NCBI GenBank assembly: GCA_013399115.1
Contig: VXAA01003276.1
Span: 109,237-173,236 of the forward strand
Direction of reading: 5' to 3'
Source: Anseranas semipalmata
Taxonomy: Eukaryota; Chordata; Aves; Anseriformes; Anseranatidae
Length of the DNA: 64,000 nucleotides
Shown: positions 13,901 through 25,262 of the stretch, one piece after another
Layout of the letters: every line of letters begins with the position of its first letter
How positions within the stretch are numbered: the stretch's first letter is position 1
Translations under genes and position numbers: made by a program
The notes under the pieces: model-generated
Seen by the model: only the letters and a program-made list of their open reading frames with translations
Database searches by the model: none
Told to the model about the DNA's origin: nothing

Positions 13901-14052
13901 TCATCCCCATCCCTGGAGGCATTCAAGTCCAGGCTGGATATGGCGCTGGGCAGCCTGCTCTAGTAGTTGGCAACCCTGCCCAGAGCAGGGGGGTTGAAAC
14001 TAGATGATCTTTAAGGTCCTTTTCAACCCAGGCCATTCTATGATTCTATGAT
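13901..14052 (+). mobile_element. CR1 LINE 3' end
   Basis: Runs from 'catccctggaggcattcaag' through 'ggttgaaactagatgatctt' to two ATTCTATG octamers. The last ~105 bp are almost identical to the copy at 37191-37346, so both belong to the same subfamily. Confidence 0.93.
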
Positions 14053-16570
14053 CTCCAGCATTTACTGGCCAAAGCTTTTGTGATGTCCATTAAATACTGA
14101 TGTTTTCTTTTGTGGATACTGTGGTTACCCAAATGCTCTTTTTTTTTTAATGCAAAATTTTCAGTGGTAAAATTCCTTTTGTTTACAACTCCTATTCAGA
14201 AGTTCTCTCTCTCTCTTTTCCAGAAACTTCATCAATTTGCATTTGCCTCTCCAAGTTAAAAAGGAACTAATACCAGGCTTATAACTCCACTGATCCATCA
14301 GACAGCCCATGTATTATCATGTTGCTGTCACAGCAGAATGGGCACTCAGTTTTTTTCACCTAAAGAATATGTGAAACTTCATAATCTGAACAAACATATG
14401 CATAAAATGTTATCATCACCTAGAATGACTTTCCAAAATAATGGTAGATTTTGGTGTGTATATTGCACAAAAGTAAGGGATTGAGGTACAGAAAAATAAG
14501 CAATTGATTTCAGGCTTGATTTCTGAGTCGGTCACTGCACACGGTAAAGTTTTAAAAGAATATCAGAGAGGATACCCTGTTCTACTATCCTGTCTTAAAA
14601 AGTATCTTTTGTAGGAGATAAGAGATGGTGTTATAAAATGGAAATGCTTACTCAGCTAGGCATCAGGGCAATGCAACTGTAGAGTAAAATTGTAGTTGCT
14701 AAAGCTTTGACCCAGATATGCTTCAGATACTTTCAGTTTCTTTTTATTCACGCTTTCTGTACTGAAAGGAAATTGATGAAATTTCCTATCTTATTTTCTG
14801 TACGGAAATCAAAATATGCTGAATATGTTCATCTGTGATTAACACATGTATAGTGCCTGCCTTTGCTATTCATTTTGATAACTTGTATCTTGCACCTTTT
14901 AGGAAGGCTCTCTTATGTTTTTATTTCATATTTTTTAGAAATGATGAGTGTGGGCCTAAAAGTGAGGGGAAAAAAAAAGAAAAGTAAAAAGAATGTTTTT
15001 CTGTGGTCAGACATCTGTCTTTCATCATAGCAAAAGATGAACAAAGAGACATCACAGATTTCTTTATCAGTTTCTTTTGATGACTAGGTAGCTTTCTTAT
15101 ATGAGCTGGGCTGCTCAGTTAATAATCTGACAGCAGAAAAGAAGCACAAGAAGGAAGAATACCTGTCCATCTAAACATCTGTGCCAGTTTGTTTAAGCAG
15201 CTGACCGCTCTAATTAAGTACAGTGAATACTGAAATTGCTCATGTACTGTTCCCTGTTGATTTTTCTCCTAGGCTTGTCTGTCTTTAATATGTATACACT
15301 ATCATTAACTTTTTTAAAGTATTAAAAAGTTGTACCATAATAGTTGGTGCTCAGGTGTGTCTCTACTGGAATTTAGAGAAAAATCTTGGAGCAAACTCAG
15401 GGCCTGTATTCTTGGAAGCAACATGTGCATAGGCAAGCTTAGGGAGGCAGTAATATCCTAAAGCCAACTAACTTATTATAATAAAAGGCTGTTCATTTTG
15501 TCTGACATTGTTTTACTTCAAAACATAGGAAGTAATTAAGAAGGAAAATGTCTTTCATTTTCAGAAGAACTGGGATGATGGCCATAAAAAGACTGGAGTG
15601 CATTGCGGTTTGGTAGAAGTTCTGATAGGATATGGATTTTCAATATGCACAGTTCTCCTTGTCAGCAAAAACAGGTCATTACACTTTTCTGTGACATTCT
15701 TAAATAATTTAATGGAAGTCCTGATATGATATGCTATTTAAGCCATACCAATTTTGAAATTGAAGTCTCAGTTCTAATGGTGAGTGTGGCAATCCATTTT
15801 TATTTCCAAAATGGGCTTTTTGACTTCTTACTGTGTTGCAAAGTCATTTACCCCTATAGATATGCATTTCATAAAGAAGTGATAGGGGATTATTAAAAAC
15901 CCAAATGAAACTATCAAAAAGGGAAATATTTGCTATAATTGGGTCATCCATTATTACATTTTTTCCCCCCAAAGGGTATGCATCTTTTTGAAAGCTTTTT
16001 TTTTCTTGTGATTTTTCACACAAAATGTTTCAAGTATAAGACAAAGCAGCTGCACTTTTCAATAGAACATGAAATGGTCATGCTACGCTTTTGTGCCTGC
16101 ATGGCCATGGTATATTGATGACACCTGAAAGAACATTACACATGCCAGAGCAATCCGAGAAACTACTTCACTATACAATGGATTGTACTTGGTGGTTTCC
16201 TTATAAAGCACTTCTTTTCATGATCTTTTAAAATTCCAGGGAGCTGTTATCTCTGAAACTAATTTGCAGACTTATTTTGCAATGTTTGTTAGGTATAGTT
16301 CCATGGTAAGAGTTCCAGCCTTCTCGTGGCTTTCAGTTATTTAATTATAAAAGCAATATCTGTCCAGGGAAAGCAATATAACATCTGAAATTAGAAAGAT
16401 GCAAAAATTGTCCACATTCAGTATTTCAGATTCATCATTTTCTTCTTGAAAATCATGTAATTAAAAGGTTGCTGCTGTTGGAATCCAAAACATTTCTGTC
16501 ACCCTATCCTCTATTAATACAGTTCAGGAGCTGACAGGAGATTAGGTAAAAGTCAATAAAAAGAGAATTA

Positions 16571-16576
16571 TTTATT
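16571..16576 (-). promoter_or_regulatory. Candidate distal poly(A) signal AATAAA
   Basis: AATAAA on the minus strand, preceded by a very AT-rich ~700-bp stretch and followed in the CNTN6 sense by TTCTCTTTTTATTG, a U-rich downstream element. It could end an extended CNTN6 3' UTR of about 3 kb, as many neuronal genes have. That is inference, and the CR1 copy at 17639-17858 would lie inside such a UTR. Confidence 0.25.
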
Positions 16577-17638
16577 AAAAAGATCTAATGTTACAAGAAC
16601 AGTACACAGGAACTATTATATTACTGTGTCTTCCACATAGTATATACCATTATATATAGTATATATACAGATTGTATACAATATATCTAACATTTTGATA
16701 TGGGACAGTATCTTTCTTTTGGTCTGCAAAACAAAGTTTCTTTCAAATTATTTTCTTTGAAACAGGTATTGTGGCATTATACAAAAATACAGTCTCCTCA
16801 GTGACTCTAGACTGCACTACTACAATCTTTTACATGAAAAAGAAAAGAGCTCTTCAATGCAACTAAAAATAATATGTCATGATAAGGAAACATCTTCTTC
16901 TACAAAGTAACAAATATGTAATACATAGGTACTTAAACATTTAAAACATGTTTATTAATATATTTAGATGCAAAATACATATTCTGTTCATGTTGAATAT
17001 AAAACATACCCCTTTTTGTCCCTGCATTACAACTACATTACATGACGGTATGTTCAGTATTTCTATCTGTATCTTTATACTAGAGATCTAGATATAATTA
17101 GATGCAGCTCTATCTCCTTATCAGACTTTCATTCTTCTTATAAAGCATAGCCACTTATTGTATTCAGAAAGTTGTTTAACCAAAGTTCCACCAGCAGTGA
17201 CAATAACCTTTTTGAATACTCTGAAATAAACTGGCATTGGCAAGCAACTGTATAAAAAATAGAGGAAATTATGCTTAGCTAATTTATAAAATAGCCATTT
17301 TGCTTTTTGGTTCATTACTTTATTCTTGTTCATTTTAACCTTTTGAAAAAGGATGGTTTGCTAGTGCAAGTTCTCTGCACAGTAGCAATGCTGCTGTTTT
17401 GCAAAATACAACAGGTAGTTATTGTCTTTGAGTTTGTTCTATCAACAAGGTACATTTTACCTTCCTTTCTTTTATCTCAAAGGCTTTTACACAAGCAGGG
17501 ATACAAACAGGTCTCGTTTGTAACTACAAAACAGCCTGGGCTCAGCTCATTATCCTGCCATTGTTTTCCTAGCAACATGGTGACTAAGCATGTTTAAAAC
17601 CTTCTTTTTTAGAATTTTTTTAAATATATTAATGGGTA

Positions 17639-17858
17639 TCATAGAATACCCTGAGCTGGAACATACTGACAGGGATCATCAAGTCCAACTCATGGCTCCA
17701 CACAGGACCACCCAAAAATCAAACCATACATCTGCAAGTGTGGTCCAAACACTTCTTGAACTCCAGCAGGCTTGCTGCCCTGACCACTTCCCTGGGCAGC
17801 CTGTTCCACGTTCTCAGTGAAGAACCTTTTCCTAATATCCAATCTGAACCCCCCCTGA
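17639..17858 (-). mobile_element. CR1 LINE 3' fragment
   Basis: Begins TCATAGAATACCCTGAGCTG and carries 'atcatcaagtccaactcatg', 'ccacttccctgggcagcctg' and 'agtgaagaaccttttcctaa'. It lies 1.8 kb downstream of the CNTN6 stop, in the gene's orientation. Confidence 0.93.
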
Positions 17859-19349
17859 ATAAAGTAATAAAGATTTGAGTTGAATCATCTCTGAAAAATT
17901 CTACCAGTAAAATATTCAAAAGGAATTAAGTCATCAGTCAGCTTTTTACCTACCAAGCATTGTGCTTTCTTGGCTACTATTTTAAAGGTGCTAAGAGGGG
18001 GGAACCATTAGAGGGTACTATCCAAATGCCAAGTATTATTTTGCTAGTGAGCTGGCAAAATAATAGCATTACTAAAATGAACCCATGAATGAAAACAGAT
18101 TTGCATCAAAACTTTGAGAGGGATGGACAGCTAGAAGAACTATACCATTAGGACTTGCCTCTTAAACTCTTTTGACTTGATTTTTCCCAGACAAGGAGTG
18201 TTCATCCTAGGCACAATCCCTGGACACATGGTAGTAGAACACCGTCCTTCATAACACCACACACTCCATAACTGTACAAACACGCACACCATATACAATG
18301 GGGATCATTTTGATTCAGTTGCCAATATAAGGAAATGCCTTCAGATGTAGAAAAATTGTCCAGATTGTGTATTGAGTGAAAAATTGTTCAGTACAGCAAA
18401 AGGGAGGGATTAAAACTGATAGCACACAGTCCCTACAAGAATAAATCTATCTAGTGAGCTATAGAAATAGATCCAGGTAACTAAATAATAGGAATGATGC
18501 TCATTAGAACTTATCCAAACATTTTTTTTCAGACACGTCATTCTCCAAAATCTATCCTACTGCAGTCTGTACGTGTGAATGACTACATTTCAAAAATTGT
18601 TAATGTTCTCTCTGTTATATGCTTTCATATATACTTTAACTGGATTACCAAATATACAAAGTATAGAATGTTACTTAAAAATAGACCCAGAGGAAAAAAA
18701 GTTACAACTGAGAAGTGATTGGAAAAAGTAGGTTTATCTTCTTGCATTGCTTTATTTGTCCACTTAGCGGCCTACCATATATCATGTTTAAATGCCCAGT
18801 GGAGATTTCATTGTCATATGCATTAGGAATAGACTTTTTTTTTCTATTGAAAGTAAATATTTGATTCCTTTGACATTAAATCATGCAGCATTTGATGAAA
18901 AACAATGGTACTTGTTTCCTTTAAATTTTGTGTTTAATTATTTTCAGGTTATCTTGAGATAAAACAAATGGCTTCTTCTCTGCTCCTTTTTGCCACTTTT
19001 TGAGTATGCTTTCTAGTATTGCATTGACAATTATTTTGTCTGCTAATTTAATATATATTTATACACTTTAAGAATAATTCCTCTGTACTTTTGCAGTGGG
19101 ATACATATCTCAATTAAATTTTTCTGTCTTGCTGTCTTGTCAATAGGAATGGCCAGCCACAGGGGATGCAAGAAATGTTAGACAAAGCTGTGTCAAGCTT
19201 TGTTCTCTAGTTAAAAAGGTGTTGTTTTTCTTTTTTCTAACCCAAACAGAGGTACTGTACTAGACATCACTGTTTAAACACCTAATGATACATGAATGGG
19301 GTTACAAAAATTGAACATATTAAAAAAGTAAAGTACATATGACAGAAAT
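17859..19349. other. Region just downstream of the CNTN6 3' end
   Basis: Unique-looking AT-rich sequence. It may be extended 3' UTR if the distal poly(A) site is used; otherwise nothing recognised. Confidence 0.55.
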
Positions 19350-19623
19350 TACATTTGCTTACAAAAGTTTATTACATACAATCTGCATATTTTTGGGCCA
19401 AGAAGTGTCCCCTCCCCAGAGGACTTTTACAAAAACTGAAGAGAAAAAAACCTGATGAATTTTTGACTGTGTCTCCAACACTCCTCTAAGTGCACCACAG
19501 GTATTTCTATGGGTCTTTAAGCATTAGCTTGGGTTTCCTGTTGCTCCACAGACATAAAACTCCATCCCTTGGTGTCATCAAGCTAAAGCAAACAAATAAC
19601 AACAACAACAAAGTCTGCAGTCT
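19350..19623 (-). other. CNTN6: CNTN6 proximal 3' UTR (inferred)
   Basis: Sequence from just after the TGA stop to just past the nearest canonical poly(A) signal. It contains an ACA/ACAACAAC-type run around 19590-19612 and is otherwise unremarkable. The 3' end is an inference from the signal at 19368-19373. A longer UTR is possible because another AATAAA lies about 2.8 kb further downstream. Confidence 0.55.
19368..19373 (-). promoter_or_regulatory. Candidate proximal poly(A) signal AATAAA for CNTN6
   Basis: TTTATT on the plus strand, so AATAAA in the CNTN6 sense. It lies about 250 nt after the stop codon and is followed in the sense direction by T-rich sequence. It is the first canonical signal after the stop. 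Confidence 0.55.
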
Positions 19624-19727
19624 TCACCATGAAGTTGAAGGAACCATCAGTGCCAAAAGCAATGTTACAGAGGACGAGGAAGTAGAGAACACATGTAAGG
19701 TGGATTGAGCACTTGTTACTTTCCCTC
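19624..19727 (-). CDS. CNTN6: CNTN6 last coding exon: stalk and GPI-attachment signal, with stop codon
   Basis: It follows a CTTTTCAG acceptor. The reading frame continues from the previous exon in phase 1 and ends at TGA (19624-19626). The translation is [20 protein letters not shown] followed by [14 protein letters not shown]. This is a typical GPI signal: a small-residue Ser-rich region (probable cleavage/attachment zone), then a hydrophobic tail with no basic stop-transfer residues. The C-terminal STSW end agrees with my memory of human CNTN6. The exact attachment residue cannot be read from sequence. The peptide tail is removed in the ER, leaving contactin-6 lipid-anchored at the cell surface. 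Confidence 0.95.
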
Positions 19728-21099
19728 CTGAAAAGAAAAGCAAAGTAATTAAAGAAGAAACAATGTAAACAGTTCTCAGAACATTTAGGTATTAATTTTT
19801 ACCTAAAACTTTTATTCTTTAATGCTCAGCAAAAGCCTAACTTTTGGGCAATGCATTACCTTGATAGAACTGCAATCCCAGATTAGGCTCCCTACACAGA
19901 CATAAGGAAATGATATCTACATAAACTCACATGCTGAATCCTCATATTCAATCTGTAAATGAATAGGAAATTCCAAAAGCATAGGTGAGTTTTATGCTTT
20001 AATCCTTATAAAGAATTAGGCTACAGAAGATGCACAATCATAAATGTTCTTCCTGGAAGAAAGAATTAAAGCTAATCCTTGATCTTGATGTTTGTCCAGG
20101 TCTTTTGCCCTGTAGTCCAGTGACTTTTTAGATCACAGCACAGTGCCTTAATTAGAGCTGAAATTTTAGGTCTAGATTGAAGTTTCAAGCCTATACCTTT
20201 TGTACAGTACTCCTTAAGGACTAACAAGCAATGTTTAGTAGATTTTTAGTGTTACTAGAAAATTAGAATTAAGATGCCTTGTTTTCTTTGGCAAAAGACA
20301 ATATTATTTTTTTTCCTTCCCACTAATCCTTAGATCCCTTTTTTAACTGTGTGATATTGATACTTTAAATTCTTTTAACATATTGCTTTAACGGAGAAAA
20401 CAGAAGCTAGCCGTCATCAGTTACTTCATGATAATTATGTTAATACTGTAATAAAGTCATATCTAATCAAGGTAGTCAGTGGAACTTACAGAGAAACGCA
20501 GCTTATTCTAACTTGGGCACACACACAGGATTCAGTTACCTAAAGGCAGATACCTGATGCTATTTTAGGTGTGTTAGATGTTACATCTCCAGCTGGTGGT
20601 CCAGAGTGATGTGTGTATCCTCTAAGTCCTGCATCATATCTACCAGTTCTGCAGAAATGTTTAGGATATCTTAAAACATCTCAGATGCCCTTATATGCCC
20701 ATGTAAAAATATTTAAATTCTGTTCCCATGGAAGGTCAGCTAAATTGCTGTCTAAGCTCCACTGTTGGTCTGTATGGATTACATTTTAGCTCGCTGTAAA
20801 GGAATTTGAGACACCTAGTGCACGTGTAGGTGTCCACAGCTCAATCAGTTTTCCAGATGTTACCCTTTACAGGCAAAGGTTTCTTGTAAATCCTGTGTTT
20901 TGTTCATCAGCCCTGTATGGATGCCTCAAACACTCTTGAGAATCTCAAATGGCATTAGATACCTATGTTGCGACATAGGAACTAAATATTCCAATCAACG
21001 ATTTTATCTAGTACCTAGAGAACTGTGAGAACATTCTTTTCAGGTAGAGGGTAATGGAGTTAATAATTGTCACTCTTCCAAATATAAGTGTAGCCTTAC
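19728..21099 (-). other. CNTN6: CNTN6 last intron (1.4 kb)
   Basis: Phase 1, GTAAGG donor and CTTTTCAG acceptor. No repeat or coding signal was recognised. Confidence 0.92.
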
Positions 21100-21268
21100 C
21101 TGCAAAAGACGGAACTCTGATCTGGGGACTAGCAGTCCCATCACCTCCTTCACTGACCGCACAGACCTCGATAATGTAGACACCAACATCAGGAAGAAGT
21201 ACCACTGCAGAAGTTTTCTGTGTTTCTATAACTTGACTGTTGCTCTGGCCTTCTTGCCTAAATAATAC
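21100..21268 (-). CDS. CNTN6: CNTN6 exon encoding second half of FN3 domain 4
   Basis: It is 169 nt with acceptor GACCATAG and donor GCAG|GTAAGG, phase 0 to 1. The translation begins [20 protein letters not shown], continues [20 protein letters not shown] and [41 protein letters not shown] is the membrane-proximal end of contactin FN3-4. One oddity is a cysteine (codon TGT at 21161-21163) in [10 protein letters not shown], where my memory of the human protein has arginine. That change fits a single CGT to TGT transition and would add an unpaired cysteine next to the GPI stalk. Confidence 0.96.
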
Positions 21269-22671
21269 CTATGGTCAATAAAGTATACAGTTGTCATAAT
21301 GATCATTCAAATTATGTACCAGACATTTTGTGTACATAACACAGCCACCGAAATGTTAGCTGTTTCATGCTTTCATTAAGGATTTCTGGATGTGACATTA
21401 GAATAGTCAGCTGCTTTTACATGTCCCCACCCTATCCTCCTCCTCCCACCCCAAATGGCTTCAAAACAGTAACATATTGACAATTAATGAATATGAAAAG
21501 ACATCAAATAGGATCAAATGAAAAGATATAGGATTTGCCCTCTCCACCATCAGGTGTTACAAGTTTTTTTTTTTCCAAGTGACAAACTTTCTTTAAAATG
21601 CATTTTGGGTTTCGTTTGAATAAATTCTTATCCCCAAATTCATATGGATATTCACACTGAAAGAATCCAGCTTCGAACATAAAGAAAATGCCCTAAATAA
21701 AGTCCTTAACTGTGTTTACTTTAGCTGGCTAAGTCAACTGAGAATAGCTCAGATCTAACCCTGCATCACCTGTGAAATTCCGTACATGCTTATGCCAAGT
21801 AGGAGGAATGCAAACATGTACATTGCTGTCTGTTTGATATTTCTGCATAAGAGTTTCTGTTCCCAGACAAAGTTGAAAAGGTCTGAGATGTATAAAAAAG
21901 CAAAGCAGTAACTCAATGTTTTTCAGAATCTCAACTATCCTGATAAAGTTTAAAGCAGTTTCTGACTTATTTTGAATCAATTTACTCTTTCTTGGTGATA
22001 TTTTCTGTTGTATCAGAGGCAATATCAGATTGTAGTCTAGACAAACGATCTACGCTTCAAAACACCCACAAAAACCTCACGAAGAACACAAAAATCATTT
22101 TATTTTGATGTAAAAAATTAAAGTGAATTTCACTGCTTTTTATGATTTGTTATTTAAGAGTTAATCTGGATTTTGACTTTTAGAACTTCAAAACTTTAAA
22201 TGCCAGATGTTACCGTCACTGATTGTTGAACACCACCAACATAATCAAAAAACAAACCTAAATATTTGTGTTTCTGCTCCGTAAAAATATTAATTTTAAT
22301 GTCATTGTAAGATGTCTCATTCTTTTGCATTTCTTTAAATCTTACTGTAAACACAGTTAAATTGAAGTGTTATTAGGAATTTCATTACAGACCGGTCTTA
22401 TTAATAGCCACTTCTGAGCCAGATATGATGAACTTATCCCCTCAGATAAAGCTTACTCAGTTTATAATCACTAGTTGAAAGTCACAACACAGAAAATATT
22501 GGGACATTTAGCTCTTTTCACTTTTATTTATTGCTTTTTATGGTGAAAACTTATTGCAAATAATCTGTATAGCATACCTACACAGGAAAACAGCAAAGAG
22601 AAAAAAAGCAACCAGGGAAGAAGAGTAGTTGTTTAGAAGAGAGGAAGGTGTGAGAAAGGGGAGGCACTGAC
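21269..22671 (-). other. CNTN6: CNTN6 intron inside FN3 domain 4 (1.4 kb)
   Basis: Phase 0. It contains four sense-strand G tracts at 21425-21452, about 157 nt upstream of the acceptor. Confidence 0.92.
21425..21452 (-). other. Weaker G-quadruplex-type G tracts
   Basis: Sense-strand order GGGG-T-GGG, a 12-nt purine-rich loop of GGA units, GGG-T-GGGG. It is 157 nt upstream of the FN3-4 second exon. Confidence 0.55.
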
Positions 22672-22784
22672 CTTGTATCCCATTACATCAGATTCATTAG
22701 CAAGAGGTCTAACTGGCTCCCACCCAAGAGAAACTTGAGAGCCATCCTGTATCCATATAATATTACTTGGTGCTTGACTGGGAG
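22672..22784 (-). CDS. CNTN6: CNTN6 exon encoding start of FN3 domain 4
   Basis: It is 113 nt with acceptor AATTCCCAG and donor AAG|GTCAGT, phase 1 in and phase 0 out. The translation is [20 protein letters not shown] then [26 protein letters not shown] is the conserved contactin linker into the last FN3 domain, and ANES is an N-glycosylation sequon. The intron separating it from the previous exon is only 453 bp, the shortest in the window. Its donor has the same +3 C as the large FN3-2 exon. Confidence 0.95.
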
Positions 22785-23237
22785 CTGGGAATTAAAAAAT
22801 AACAACATGTACATAAATATATTTTTAGATAGTTCCTTTAAAATCAGAACAAAAATATGTCAGTCTTTTCCTACATTTACAACTACTTGTGTTAGCAGGC
22901 TTCCAACTCTAGCTAGAGATTTTTAAGTGTTTTTTTTTTTTTTTTTTCCACCAGAATTGTCATTTAATAGATTGAGGTGGGCTGACGCTCTACAGAACTT
23001 ACAAACTTGAACTGTTTTATCTGCCTTCTTTGTCAAAAATGCCTTGCTTTCTAGGAAAATAATCTTTGTTATGAATGCAAAATAGTATGAATTCACATGT
23101 ATGTATCAAAGCAAAACCATGAATTAAAACTACATAATTCCTGATTACTATATGATCTTATTAAAGGGACATCGAAGAGGGCAGAGTTTGCTTCCTGACT
23201 TCTTCTCATGTTGAGCAATGTTACTAAGATCACTTAC
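22785..23237 (-). other. CNTN6: CNTN6 intron between FN3 domains 3 and 4 (453 bp)
   Basis: Phase 1, GTAAGTG donor. It contains a T18 run (22930-22947) on the plus strand, that is A18 in the transcript. Nothing else was recognised. Confidence 0.93.
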
Positions 23238-23424
23238 GGGACTTCTTGGTTGCTGCACGCACAGCAGTGCTAGGTGGTCCATACCCAGCAGCGTTGTATG
23301 CCCTCACAGTTAGGTGATATAACGTATTTCCTTCTAACCCTGTCAGGAGGATAGATGATTCATTTCCCTCAGTTTTGACCTTTTCTGCTGCTTCTTCCTG
23401 CTCCATGTCCTTCCAGTAACCAAC
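23238..23424 (-). CDS. CNTN6: CNTN6 exon encoding second half of FN3 domain 3
   Basis: It follows a TTGGCAG acceptor and ends TCCC|GTAAGTG, a consensus donor; 187 nt, phase 0 to 1. The translation starts [20 protein letters not shown], continues [20 protein letters not shown] and [15 protein letters not shown], and ends with KKS. The motif [18 protein letters not shown] is the F-G strand region of a contactin FN3 domain. NES is an N-glycosylation sequon. [10 protein letters not shown] is what I remember as a CNTN6-specific stretch. Together with the preceding exon it makes a 99-codon module. Confidence 0.97.
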
Positions 23425-24059
23425 CTGCCAACAAGTGAGCAAAGGAAGGATTAACATAGGCATTTGGGAAGCTCTAGCTTTACAAATTATCCCGTGGTAG
23501 GTTTCTTTGTCAGTCCTATATGTTGTGTGATCATCAGGTTCTGGTAAACACATAGGAATTGTAGTCTAACCTCAGAGCCAAACAATGCTTACTCCTCCAA
23601 AATGGTGAGAATCAGAATATTGTGTTGTTACCTAAAGCATGCTGAATTGCTGTGTACTGGCATGAGAGGATGTGACTAGCAAGACTGAGGAGCAGAGGAT
23701 GAGTGCTGACAGGAAGTCAAAAGTATTTCAGAGAATTCAAGGGGAGCTCAGCCACTAGTAGGTCACCAGAAATAGCTACCTTCACCCTGAAAAGCTCTGA
23801 CTACATCAGTTAAAAAGCGGTATGAGCAATATTCACTTACTGGCCCTGTGCAGCTCAGAGCCACAAGGTTTCTTATCATTGTAATGAATAGGAAATGACA
23901 GAACACCTAAGGAAATATTGCATTGATCTGAAAAATCTTGTCTGAAGAAAAAGAAAGAAGTGGATTCTGTTTTAGTTGTTGGATATAAACAGGTTTCCGG
24001 TAAATGTAATTTTGATAGTATGTGTCTGCCCTTTCTTTTCAGAAATAACAAAGGTTTGT

Positions 24060-24133
24060 TATGATATTAAAATGATATTTTATTAAAATGATAAATTATT
24101 AAAATTTAAATGATAATTATTAAAATGATATTT
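24060..24133 (+). repeat. Imperfect AT-rich tandem stretch
   Basis: ATTAAAATGAT-type units recur several times with variable spacing, giving a 74-bp stretch almost free of G and C. Confidence 0.7.
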
Positions 24134-25182
24134 GGTGCTTCTTAGTCCATATTTCTGGTATCTGTGCTGCATAATCTCAAAAAGGTTATAGTAGTGAGCT
24201 AAGAACTTGACTAGTCTCTTTCCTCAGAGACCAGATATTTGCAGGGCATAACTGGAAAAAAAAGCAGTACTGTCTCTCGCTAGTGTATCTAGGTGACTTA
24301 CTCAAGTGAGGTAATTCTCATAGGGCACTATTCTCCCTAACAGAAGATGTCACTAATGTGCCATTCAAACAGCTGTATTCAGCTTACCGTTTTTCATCAT
24401 AAGACCTACTTGCATTTATTCTACATTTTGACCTTTTCAATGAAGTTGGTTATTTCATAATAAGTTATTCATATTATATCTGGATAACTTTTCCTCTGAG
24501 AAAAAGGTCATGGACAATACAGCACTCTTGAGAATGTATCCCAAAACATGGTGAATCAAAAAAAAACAAGGGGTTCATAAGAAAATAAGACCAATGAGTA
24601 CAATGTTGACCTTTTATAATTGCACTAGGGCTGCTATTAAAGAAAAATAAATCTAGAAAGACCTGGTTGCAAATATATACATTTGAGGTCGTATCTTCAC
24701 TTAAGTAAAGTAGCTCTGTTGCCTTTGATGGAGGGTGTATCTGAGCCAACTCAAAATCAACTCCTTTAATTGTAAAATTCATGTACCTGTTGCATTAATT
24801 CTTAGTTGAATTACAGCTCAGATAGTAAATCTAGCTGTATTCACCAGTTCTTGAAATAAGTGTGATTCACTGAGGTATTTCACTAGCTGAATGCTTGACT
24901 AACACTGTTGGTATCTGTAGTAACACCTTTTCTCATCTTTCTTGGGGGGGAAAAGAGAACCAACAACCATTCATTCACACAGTAGGACTGAACACCCAAT
25001 ACTTATTATCTGCTGGGCAGTCCGATTCATTCATTTTACTTCTAATACATCTTTACAGACTTGACACTACAGGGTTGAGAGTGACATAGTATTAATCACT
25101 GTATGAATGGGTAGAGAGAGGGAGTACATCCTGGAGACCCTATCATACAGTTAGTCAGTTCTGCTGAAGATCTGACAGAGAA

Positions 25183-25262
25183 ATAGTCAGAAAGGAAAAG
25201 TGACTTGCCCAGGGTTACACAGGTGGTCAGCGGCAGATGTGGACAGGTAACTGAAGCTGTGA
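25183..25262 (-). mobile_element. Probable ancient MIR/CORE-SINE relic
   Basis: The block 'aagtgacttgcccagggtta' followed by 'cacaggtggtcagcggcaga' closely follows the reverse complement of the MIR core as I remember it (aagtgacttgcccaaggtcacacag..). Only about 80 bp remain recognisable. Confidence 0.55.

Larger units (their letters stand above)
12731..17638. other. Intergenic, downstream of CNTN6
   Basis: Contains the CR1 end at 13901, an exon-like minus-strand frame at 13031-13231 (see findings) and a very AT-rich stretch at 16560-17140 with the distal AATAAA candidate. No confirmed gene. Confidence 0.6.
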
